Source: Candidatus Electrothrix marina
Lineage (GTDB): Bacteria > Desulfobacterota > Desulfobulbia > Desulfobulbales > Desulfobulbaceae
Reading direction: 5' to 3'
DNA: 5,152 nucleotides
Assembly: GCA_004028495.1 (NCBI GenBank)
Contig: MTKS01000137.1
Location: forward strand, 1-5,152
Below are positions 1 through 5,152 of this stretch, piece after piece. The translations under genes and the position numbers were made by a program. Every line of letters begins with the position of its first letter. The first letter of the stretch is position 1. Under the pieces are notes generated by a model. The model was not told the origin of the DNA. It made no database searches and saw only the letters and a list, made by a program, of their open reading frames with translations.

Positions 1-1
1 T

Positions 2-247
2 GAACTTATCTCCAAGGTCCCCTCAACGCTGCACACCCCGCTGATGTCCGGGTCCAATGCCATCTCCGGCATCACCCTGATCGGGGCCATAGCCTCCCTG
101 AAATGCGACAATCTCACCTTTGCCGCCGTCCTCGGAACCGCAGCTGTCGCCTTTGCGACCATCAATGTGGTGGGCGGATATATGGTTACCAACCGAATGC
201 TGGAAATGTTTAAGAAAAAAGAAAAGAATGAAGGAGGTCCCAAATGA
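2..247 (+). CDS. pntAB: NAD(P) transhydrogenase, alpha subunit membrane part (C-terminal end, 5' truncated)
   Basis: This is the last 81 residues of the membrane-embedded alpha segment of proton-translocating NAD(P) transhydrogenase, which with PntB forms the proton channel in the inner membrane. The reading frame is open from base 2, so the start lies upstream. The hallmark is LHTPLMSGSNAISGI, which matches the LHTPLMS-x-x-NAISGI motif of E. coli PntA. Two hydrophobic helices follow, then the family's usual basic tail (NRMLEMFKKK). In many bacteria this part is a separate subunit of about 100 residues (PntAB); in E. coli it is fused to the NAD-binding domain. The visible part cannot decide between these, and the three-gene form is my guess. 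The stop codon overlaps the pntB start as ATGA, which implies translational coupling. The ATG at 44 is internal (the Met of the LMSG motif), not the start. Confidence 0.95.
   Translation, partial: ELISKVPSTLHTPLMSGSNAISGITLIGAIASLKCDNLTFAAVLGTAAVAFATINVVGGYMVTNRMLEMFKKKEKNEGGPK
231..238 (+). promoter_or_regulatory. Strong Shine-Dalgarno sequence for pntB
   Basis: AAGGAGGT is an almost perfect complement to the 3' end of 16S rRNA and sits 5 bases before the pntB ATG at 244. It lies inside the last codons of the upstream alpha subunit gene. Together with the ATGA stop/start overlap it fixes the pntB start and suggests coupled translation, as expected for subunits needed in a fixed ratio. Confidence 0.9.
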
Positions 248-1623
248 ACCCTCTTTTCATCAACTTTATCTATATCATCTCGGCAGCCCTGTTCATCTTC
301 GGCCTGAAAATGCTCAGCTCGCCTGCCACGGCCCGAAGAGGAAACCTGCTTTCCTCGCTCGGTATGCTGATCGCCATTATCGTTACCCTGATGAATGCCG
401 GCTTGGATTATAAGTGGATTTTCCTCGGTATTCTTATCGGAAGCGGTATCGGCGCCTTTGTCGCAATTCGAGTGGAAATGACCTCCATGCCGGAAATGGT
501 CGCTCTGTTCAACGGGTTCGGCGGTATCTCCAGCCTTCTTCTGGCCTGGGCTGAATATCATCAAAACAGAGAAATGTCTGTTTTTATAGCCATTGTCGCC
601 TTTCTTTCCGCCTTTATCGGCGGTGTCACCTTTTCGGGCTCCATGGTCGCCTTTGGCAAGCTTTCCGGCAAGATTACCCAAAAAGCCGTGGTGTTTAAGG
701 GGCAGCATATTATGAATGCGGTCATCCTGGGCACCGCCCTGGTAGCTGCCGCTATTTTCTGCATAACCCCTGCAAGCGTTTTCGGTTATGTCTTATTTGC
801 CCTTATCCTGGTGGTCGCCTTGGGATTCGGTGTAACCTCCACCATTCCCATCGGCGGAGCTGACATGCCGGTTGTTATTTCTTTACTGAACAGTTACTCC
901 GGCATTGCCGCCTGTGCAGCCGGTTTTGTCATCTCCAATAACATCCTGATCGTTGCCGGTGCCCTGGTCGGTGCCTCCGGGATCATCCTGACCAATATCA
1001 TGTGTAAGGCCATGAATCGTTCCCTGGCCAACGTGTTATTTTCCGGTTTCGGGAGCACAACAGCCGTGCAGACCGGTGACGGCCCCCAGGGCGAGGTTCG
1101 CCCGGCTTCAGCAGAAGATGTTTACTATATCCTCGAAGCTGCCGACTCTGTTGCCTTTGTTCCGGGGTACGGCCTAGCAGTTGCTCAGGCCCAGCATGCG
1201 GTGAAAGAACTGGGCGATCTGCTGGAAGCAAACGACACCGAGGTCTCTTACGCTATTCATCCGGTTGCAGGACGCATGCCCGGCCATATGAACGTGCTGC
1301 TGGCCGAGGCCAATGTTCCTTACGACCAGCTTGTGGAGATGGATGATATTAATCCCCGTATGGACAGCGTGGATGTCTGCGTGGTCATCGGTGCCAACGA
1401 TGTCGTCAATCCGGCAGCACTGGATGACGAGTCCAGCCCGATTTACGGTATGCCTATCATTGAAACACACCGGGCCAAAACAGTTATTGTGCTGAAACGC
1501 TCTATGAATCCGGGCTTTGCCGGCATTCAAAACGCCCTCTTCTTTGCCGAAAATGCCCGTATGTACTTCGGCGATGCCAAGGCCTCGATTCAAGCCTTGG
1601 TGGCGGAGTTCAAAAACGATTAG
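244..1623 (+). CDS. pntB: NAD(P) transhydrogenase beta subunit
   Basis: PntB carries most of the proton-translocating membrane domain and the NADP(H)-binding domain. With the alpha subunit it catalyses NADH + NADP+ = NAD+ + NADPH, driven by proton flow across the inner membrane. The protein has 459 residues (E. coli PntB has 462) and is complete. Residues 1-260 hold about nine hydrophobic helices. They include IGGADMPVV (203-211, Asp207 matching E. coli Asp213) and LLNSYSG (Asn216 matching the conserved Asn222). The helical part ends in MCKAMNRS (253-260). Residues from about 280 form the soluble NADP(H) domain: VPGYGLAVAQAQ (306-317), HPVAGRMPGHMNVLLAEA (339-356), GANDVVNP (383-390), KRSMNPGFAG (418-427) and FGDAKAS (442-448). 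At the E. coli His91 site in helix MPELVAILH this protein has Asn90 (MPEMVALFN). Such Asn variants are known, for example in Thermus. No terminator follows directly, so the next small gene is probably co-transcribed. Confidence 0.98.
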   Translation: MNPLFINFIYIISAALFIFGLKMLSSPATARRGNLLSSLGMLIAIIVTLMNAGLDYKWIFLGILIGSGIGAFVAIRVEMTSMPEMVALFNGFGGISSLLLAWAEYHQNREMSVFIAIVAFLSAFIGGVTFSGSMVAFGKLSGKITQKAVVFKGQHIMNAVILGTALVAAAIFCITPASVFGYVLFALILVVALGFGVTSTIPIGGADMPVVISLLNSYSGIAACAAGFVISNNILIVAGALVGASGIILTNIMCKAMNRSLANVLFSGFGSTTAVQTGDGPQGEVRPASAEDVYYILEAADSVAFVPGYGLAVAQAQHAVKELGDLLEANDTEVSYAIHPVAGRMPGHMNVLLAEANVPYDQLVEMDDINPRMDSVDVCVVIGANDVVNPAALDDESSPIYGMPIIETHRAKTVIVLKRSMNPGFAGIQNALFFAENARMYFGDAKASIQALVAEFKND

Positions 1624-1768
1624 AGAATTCAAACAAGAAATCGAGAGAACGAGAGAAGAACATTATGAATATTACCATGAGGAGTTATTAACAAAAAACC
1701 AAACAAGAGCTGCTGCTGCCTCTTCCTGTTTGAAAAAAGGCGGCTGCATCGCAAAAAAAGGGGGAAAA
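1624..1768 (+). other. AT-rich intergenic stretch between pntB and the small membrane gene
   Basis: These 145 bases are purine- and A-rich (repeated GAGAGAA-type motifs, several A-runs) and look unlike the coding sequence on either side. There is no convincing hairpin with a T-tract, so transcription from pntB probably reads through. An 8-codon mini-ORF (ATG at 1665, MNITMRSY, stop at 1689) is present with only a weak purine-rich leader. The frame of the downstream small gene stays open across this stretch but has no ATG in it, only a TTG at 1730 without a ribosome site. I see no clear -35/-10 promoter. Confidence 0.4.
1760..1765 (+). promoter_or_regulatory. Possible Shine-Dalgarno sequence for the small membrane gene
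   Basis: GGGGGA lies 3 bases before the ATG at 1769, between two A-runs. It is an imperfect match (GGGG in place of GGAG) at short spacing, but it is the only ribosome-site candidate in this frame. It favours the ATG at 1769 over the upstream TTG at 1730. Confidence 0.4.
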
Positions 1769-2011
1769 ATGACAACCGATTGCTGTTCCCAAAAAAAATC
1801 ATCCTACTGGTCATTGGCCGTTCTGATGTATATTATAATAAACATCCGCGTAGAGGCGGGGTTTGCAACATCACCTGAACGAATACTTGACGGTTCAGTG
1901 GCTCTCTCAGTGTTTCTGCTCATGCTGTATATCGGGGCGAGATTCTTCAACCTGATTGAAGAGAAAAATACTGTGAACATGCTGAGCTGTCGTGAGGTGA
2001 GAAAAGGATAA
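1769..2011 (+). CDS. Small two-helix membrane protein, unknown function
   Basis: I do not recognise this 80-residue protein. The N-terminus (MTTDCCSQKKSS) is polar, with a Cys pair and two lysines. A hydrophobic helix follows at about residues 13-27 (YWSLAVLMYIIINI), then a short polar loop (EAGFATSPERILDG, 29-42). A second helix spans about 43-61 (SVALSVFLLMLYIGARFF), and the tail is charged (EEKNTV to EVRKG). The layout fits a small inner-membrane hairpin protein. It starts 145 bases after pntB on the same strand with no terminator between, and the convergent terminator stands 38 bases after its stop, so it fits as the last gene of the pnt transcript. The evidence for coding is its membrane pattern and position, not a family match. 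The A8 run at 1791-1798 is a slippage-prone site. A chance frame is possible, because the frame is also open well upstream. Confidence 0.5.
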   Translation: MTTDCCSQKKSSYWSLAVLMYIIINIRVEAGFATSPERILDGSVALSVFLLMLYIGARFFNLIEEKNTVNMLSCREVRKG

Positions 2012-2043
2012 TCAATCGGATAAGGATATTCTCTTTCGATTGA
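2012..2043. repeat. Short inverted repeat before the terminator
   Basis: TCAATCG (2012-2018) and CGATTGA (2037-2043) are perfect 7-base inverted arms around an 18-base spacer. A G-T and an A-T pair could extend the stem to 9. It starts directly after the small gene's stop codon and ends 4 bases before the A-run of the main terminator. The stem is weak and has no T-tract of its own. It may help protect the transcript end, or it may be chance. Confidence 0.4.
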
Positions 2044-2047
2044 CCGT

Positions 2048-2090
2048 AAAAAAGGCGGATACGTGCATAGCGTATCCGCCTTTTCTATTT
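2048..2090. terminator. Bidirectional rho-independent terminator between convergent operons
   Basis: AAAAGGCGGATACG (2050-2063) pairs perfectly with CGTATCCGCCTTTT (2071-2084) around the loop TGCATAG (2064-2070). The 10-bp core is GC-rich. On the + strand the stem ends in TTTTCTATTT. On the - strand it ends in six Ts, complementary to the A-run at 2048-2053. It therefore has the form of an intrinsic terminator in both directions. It ends the pnt/small-gene transcript 38 bases after the stop at 2011, and the transporter transcript about 107 bases after the stop at 2192. Confidence 0.92.
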
Positions 2091-2191
2091 ACCCCGGCCA
2101 GGGAGGGAGAAGCGCACAAACCGAATCTCGCAACCATGTTCCCCTTTCCCCCTTAATTCACACTCCTCTCTCTTCGTCAAATATCTCTTAT

Positions 2192-3547
2192 CTATTCGCC
2201 CACTGTTGACTCATCTCCGGCCAGGCGGGCAGCCTCCTGCTTCCCTTTCTCTTCATCAACAAAGTACAATAAGACACCGCCGATAAGAAAGAGCAGGATA
2301 ATTGATCCGATCCCCCAGCGCGAAGCGATCCTCCCCACTGTTTCGATCTGCTCCGCTGTCGGTGCAGCTGGCATAAGCATCCTTCGGACAAAGAGACCGA
2401 CAAATCCCATCAAAGCAGGCCCCAGGATGGCGGCAAATTTCCCCAGCATATTATAAAAGCCATAGTACTCGGCAGGCTTGTCCGCAGGAATAAGGCGTGA
2501 ATAAAAAGAACGGCTCAGAGCCTGAATCCCGCCCTGGGCCAAACCGATGGCCCCGGCCAGGATGTAAAACTCATTCTTGCTTTCCATCCTCACGCCCCAA
2601 AGGGTGATCAGGATGTAGATCCCGATCCCCAGGAAAATGGATTTACGCACCCCCCAGGACTGCCCCAGCTTACCGAACAGCAGTGCTGCCGGAAATCCGA
2701 CAAACTGAACAATCAGCAGAGCGATAATGAGGTCGTTGGAGGCAAAACCCAGTGACAGACCATAATCCACAGCCATGCGGACAATGGTATCCACGCCGTC
2801 GATATAGAACCAGTAGGCCAGGAGAAAAAGAAAAACGGTTTTTAAATGACGGATCTCCTGAAATGTTCCGACAAACTGCTGGCCCCCTTCCCTGATAATC
2901 TGCACAACAGAACGGCTCTCAATCGCTTTTTTTTCTTCCTCAACCCAAAAGAGGGTGAACAGGGAAAAGCCTCCCCACCAGAGGGCCACGGTCAGAAAAG
3001 ACCAACGCACCGCCTCACCGGCATCGGCAAGCCCGAAGGTTTCCGGATACAGGGTCATCAGGACATTAACCAGAAAGAGCAGCCCCCCGCCCAGATAGCC
3101 CAGCGAAAAACCGAGGCTGGAGATATAATCAATATTGTCTTTCTCAGCTACGCTCGGCAGCAGGGAATCATAAAAAATATTGGCTCCGGAAAAGCCGATA
3201 ATCCCGAGCGAGTAAATAAAAACCGCCCAGAGCCATTGTCCCTGTTGGACAAAAAACAAGGATGCGGTCATCAAGACCCCGAGATAGGCAAAGAGCAGCA
3301 GCAGCCTTTTCTTGGCACTTCCTCTGTCAGCAACAGCACCCAGCAACGGTGCCATTGCGGCAACAATCAGGCTTGCGACGGCATTGGCAAAACCGAGCTG
3401 GGCCGTGCTTGTATTGACATCCGCGCCGTAGCTCCAGTACTGCTTGAAAAAAATTGGAAAAAACCCCGCCATCACTGTGGTTGCAAAGGCGGAATTCGCC
3501 CAGTCGTACAGAGCCCATCCCCATACCTGTTTATCCAGCTTCCTCAT
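2192..3547 (-). CDS. UMF1/Atg22-family major facilitator transporter
   Basis: This is a complete 451-residue inner-membrane transporter of the UMF1 branch of the major facilitator superfamily (Atg22-like). Yeast Atg22 exports amino acids from the vacuole; substrates of bacterial members are largely unknown. About twelve hydrophobic helices are present. Family signatures are YDWANSAF (14-21), a motif-A-like loop APLLGAVADRGSAKKR (66-81), ANIFYDSLLP (122-131), GFSLGYLGGG (146-155), YIDGVDTI (248-255), QGGIQALSRSFYSRLIP (338-354) and EYYGFYNMLGKFAAILGP (360-377). A charged central loop (about 202-235) separates the two six-helix halves. The ATG at 3547 is chosen because AAAGGAGA stands just before it and because family members begin near RKLDKQVWGWALYDW. 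The frame reaches 3658, but that start would overlap the upstream gene by 98 bases and add an unrelated basic stretch. The upstream gene stops 13 bases before this start, so the two are probably one operon. Confidence 0.93.
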   Translation of the reverse strand: MRKLDKQVWGWALYDWANSAFATTVMAGFFPIFFKQYWSYGADVNTSTAQLGFANAVASLIVAAMAPLLGAVADRGSAKKRLLLLFAYLGVLMTASLFFVQQGQWLWAVFIYSLGIIGFSGANIFYDSLLPSVAEKDNIDYISSLGFSLGYLGGGLLFLVNVLMTLYPETFGLADAGEAVRWSFLTVALWWGGFSLFTLFWVEEEKKAIESRSVVQIIREGGQQFVGTFQEIRHLKTVFLFLLAYWFYIDGVDTIVRMAVDYGLSLGFASNDLIIALLIVQFVGFPAALLFGKLGQSWGVRKSIFLGIGIYILITLWGVRMESKNEFYILAGAIGLAQGGIQALSRSFYSRLIPADKPAEYYGFYNMLGKFAAILGPALMGFVGLFVRRMLMPAAPTAEQIETVGRIASRWGIGSIILLFLIGGVLLYFVDEEKGKQEAARLAGDESTVGE

Positions 3548-3552
3548 CCCCG

Positions 3553-3560
3553 TCTCCTTT
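3553..3560 (-). promoter_or_regulatory. Shine-Dalgarno sequence deciding the transporter start
   Basis: Read on the - strand, AAAGGAGA has its GGAG core 6 bases before the ATG at 3547. It falls in the 13-base gap after the upstream gene's TAA. It settles the 451-residue start over the longer frame beginning at 3658. Confidence 0.85.
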
Positions 3561-5152
3561 TTATTTTTTCCCTTGGTTCCCTGCGGGCAGCGTTTTAAAG
3601 ATGACCTCTCCCCTGACATGTGTTTCCGTGACATCGCTGCAGGCGGCGATAAAATCAAAAGAGCGCATCAGGGTCAGCACTTCCTCCTGTATTTTCCTGC
3701 CGGAACCGGTGCCGTTCGCCGCCATCATCTCTGTCAGCCAATCAACAACCGGAGCAAGCTGAACAGCTAACCGCTCCGGCCGAACAAGAAATGCGCCTGA
3801 ATTGGCAGCAGCGACGCAGGCGCCCGCTGTTTCCCCCAGCTCCCTGATCTGTTCCGCCAAGGTCTCGGGCTCCTGCTTCCCTTCCAGCAAGGCTCGCAAT
3901 TGGCTTTCTCCATTGGCGATGTACAACATGGTATCGGTCAGCACTACGGCTAAATGCGTGACCTCAACAGGCATGATTGTCCAATAATAAAGGGTATGTC
4001 CTTGAACTTTTTCCTGGTGCTCACTCGCGAGGCCCTGTTTTTTCAGGGTATCACGTAATTTTTCCAAGGCCCGTCCAGCAGCTTTCCTGTCCTGTACCTG
4101 GAGGGCCGCAACCGTTTTCGGGAGGGGAAACATGCCTGCATTGACAATCTCATGAACAGATATCCCGGCCCGGGGCCCCACAGCCTCCAGAAATTTATCC
4201 AGGGAAAAACCTGCCTTATCCTGAACTGTCTTTTCCAGCTCGCTGTACTGCTGTTCCGTCTCGGCCGAGGCCAGCACATTGCGAAAAAACGCTTTATCAA
4301 AATGAGCAAGCCGATAATGCAGCAAGGTTTTTGCCTGCAACAAGGGGAAAGCAAGGTTTTCATCAGCCGATAAGGCTTTTTCGGGCCGAGCCTTCTCGGG
4401 CAGCGACTCAGGATCACGTTTTCCTTTCATCCCTTTCATCCGCAGGCGAAGCTCGCCCTGAGTTTCAACGATCAGGCCGCCTATGCTCTTCACCCCTGCC
4501 AGCTCTTTCACCGCCGCTTTTGCCATATTCTGAACCTTCTGTTGAGCAAAAGCACTGACAAGTTCCTGCAGGAACTTCGCATTGAGATAGGAACGGGCGT
4601 AGACATGCCCCTGCCCCTCCTCATTCCAGAAAGCATCGGTTGCCATAAAGGGCTGAGAATGCCGCAGATTTTTCCAGGAATTTTTCCGCTGAACCGCACT
4701 GACAATCCTCTCGGGATCATAGGCCAGCACAATAATCCCCCGGTCGTCATATCCGTAGAGCACCTCATTATCATCCAGCCTGATCCGGGTCATATCCAGA
4801 CCGGCTGTCTCCGCATTCCTCACATCCTTACGCATCACCATGCGGGCAAATCTGCTGATCGGTCCTGCCGAAGATGAGGTCCCGAAAGCCAAAAGGCTCT
4901 TTTTCAATTCCTGCTCCGGGTTGTCCCGCAACCGTTCCGGATCCGGCGGGCATAAGGCGATGACTGCATCATCACCAAAGACCTGACGAAACACCGAACT
5001 CGTCATAACATCGGCAACAGCATTATAGAGAGCATCGTATTGCTCCGGATCCTCTTCCGTGGCCCCAAGTTCTCTCATCATCTCATGCATGACCGGTTTG
5101 GACAGAAATCGCCCGGTCGGTGTGCCCGGAAATACCTCGGACAAGCCCTCCA
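3561..5152 (-). CDS. DUF3352-like protein of unknown function (N-terminus outside window)
   Basis: The frame is open to the window edge (Glu-Gly precede the TTG at 5144), so this is most likely a 5'-truncated gene; TTG is not a good start. At least 529 residues are visible. Counting from that TTG codon, the N-terminal part reads FPGTPTGRFLSKPVMHEM (5-22) and then VFRQVFGDDAVIAL (51-64). A Lys/Glu/Pro-rich linker spans 236-260. The C-terminal half has FSLDKFLEAVGPRAGISV (313-330), FPLPKTVAALQVQDRKAAG (339-357), a charged amphipathic stretch (358-380), and TDTMLYIANGESQLRALLEG (403-422). This order (a 'terminal residues of a substrate' segment, a 'G.. .i.l' segment, then a 'valqv.D...a...l.kl' segment) resembles DUF3352 proteins, often exported and of unknown function. 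That is recognition by pattern only. No transmembrane helix or enzyme motif is visible; a signal peptide, if any, lies outside. It precedes the UMF1 transporter by 13 bases, so joint expression is likely. Confidence 0.8.
   Translation of the reverse strand, partial: EGLSEVFPGTPTGRFLSKPVMHEMMRELGATEEDPEQYDALYNAVADVMTSSVFRQVFGDDAVIALCPPDPERLRDNPEQELKKSLLAFGTSSSAGPISRFARMVMRKDVRNAETAGLDMTRIRLDDNEVLYGYDDRGIIVLAYDPERIVSAVQRKNSWKNLRHSQPFMATDAFWNEEGQGHVYARSYLNAKFLQELVSAFAQQKVQNMAKAAVKELAGVKSIGGLIVETQGELRLRMKGMKGKRDPESLPEKARPEKALSADENLAFPLLQAKTLLHYRLAHFDKAFFRNVLASAETEQQYSELEKTVQDKAGFSLDKFLEAVGPRAGISVHEIVNAGMFPLPKTVAALQVQDRKAAGRALEKLRDTLKKQGLASEHQEKVQGHTLYYWTIMPVEVTHLAVVLTDTMLYIANGESQLRALLEGKQEPETLAEQIRELGETAGACVAAANSGAFLVRPERLAVQLAPVVDWLTEMMAANGTGSGRKIQEEVLTLMRSFDFIAACSDVTETHVRGEVIFKTLPAGNQGKK
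4423..4440. repeat. Two-copy 9-base tandem repeat inside the DUF3352-like gene
   Basis: CCTTTCATC occurs twice in perfect tandem. On the coding (-) strand it gives Met-Lys-Gly twice (MKGMKGK, about residue 236) at the edge of the charged linker. It keeps the frame and looks like a small in-frame duplication in a tolerant region. Confidence 0.75.

Noticed and set aside
1174..1632. Open frame of 152 codons on the - strand, opposite pntB
   Set aside because: It mirrors the NADP(H)-binding domain of pntB and is rich in His, Asn and Gly as expected of an antisense frame. No independent support is visible.
1665..1691. Mini-ORF MNITMRSY as a possible leader peptide or attenuator
   Set aside because: Only a weak purine-rich leader precedes it, it lacks a run of one regulatory amino acid, and no alternative terminator hairpin follows before the small gene.
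1517..1768. Upstream in-frame extension of the small membrane gene, giving about 164 residues
   Set aside because: The first part lies inside pntB in another frame and encodes a Lys/Arg/Pro-rich sequence without family character. No ribosome site supports a start there, and between pntB and 1769 the frame holds no ATG.
1629..1814. Open frame of 61 codons on the - strand between pntB and the small gene
   Set aside because: Its Phe/Leu/Arg-rich sequence is what the reverse complement of an A-rich stretch gives. It has no recognisable domain and no supporting ribosome site.
2846..3598. Open frame of 250 codons on the + strand, opposite the transporter
   Set aside because: It is antisense to a clearly recognised UMF1 protein, its sequence is low-complexity and Gln/Lys/Pro-rich with no family resemblance, and it has no ribosome site. 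It is a shadow of the coding strand.
3548..3658. N-terminal extension of the UMF1 transporter to an ATG at 3658
   Set aside because: It would overlap the upstream gene by 98 bases and add a basic stretch unlike the family. A good Shine-Dalgarno sequence stands before the ATG at 3547, where family members begin.

Overview
The window comes from a Gram-negative-type bacterium with middling GC (roughly half GC by eye). The protein flavour suggests a sulfate-reducer-like deltaproteobacterium (Desulfobulbales or a relative). That placement is an impression from the transhydrogenase and UMF1 transporter sequences and was not computed.

There are two convergent transcription units. On the + strand, bases 2-2011 hold the end of the membrane alpha subunit of proton-translocating NAD(P) transhydrogenase, then the complete beta subunit pntB. 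The two are coupled by an ATGA overlap with a strong Shine-Dalgarno sequence. A 145-base AT-rich gap follows, then a probable small two-helix membrane protein of 80 residues that I do not recognise. On the - strand, bases 5152 down to 2192 hold a large protein of unknown function whose N-terminus lies outside the window and whose layout resembles DUF3352. Its stop codon is followed 13 bases later by a complete UMF1/Atg22-type major facilitator transporter, so the two are very likely one operon.

The units meet in about 180 bases (2012-2191). This stretch contains a near-ideal hairpin, 14 bp of stem with a 7-base loop, with an A-run before it and a T-run after it. It can end transcription from both sides. 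A weaker 7-bp inverted repeat lies just before it. Bases 2085-2191 hold nothing else I can support. No tRNA, rRNA, CRISPR array, insertion sequence or phage gene is visible. The promoters of both operons must lie outside the window.

Functionally, the + strand unit is core redox metabolism, exchanging NADH and NADPH against the proton gradient. The - strand unit pairs a transporter of unknown substrate with an uncharacterised protein. I found no clear new system. The least explained items are the small membrane protein after pntB and the DUF3352-like/UMF1 pair.
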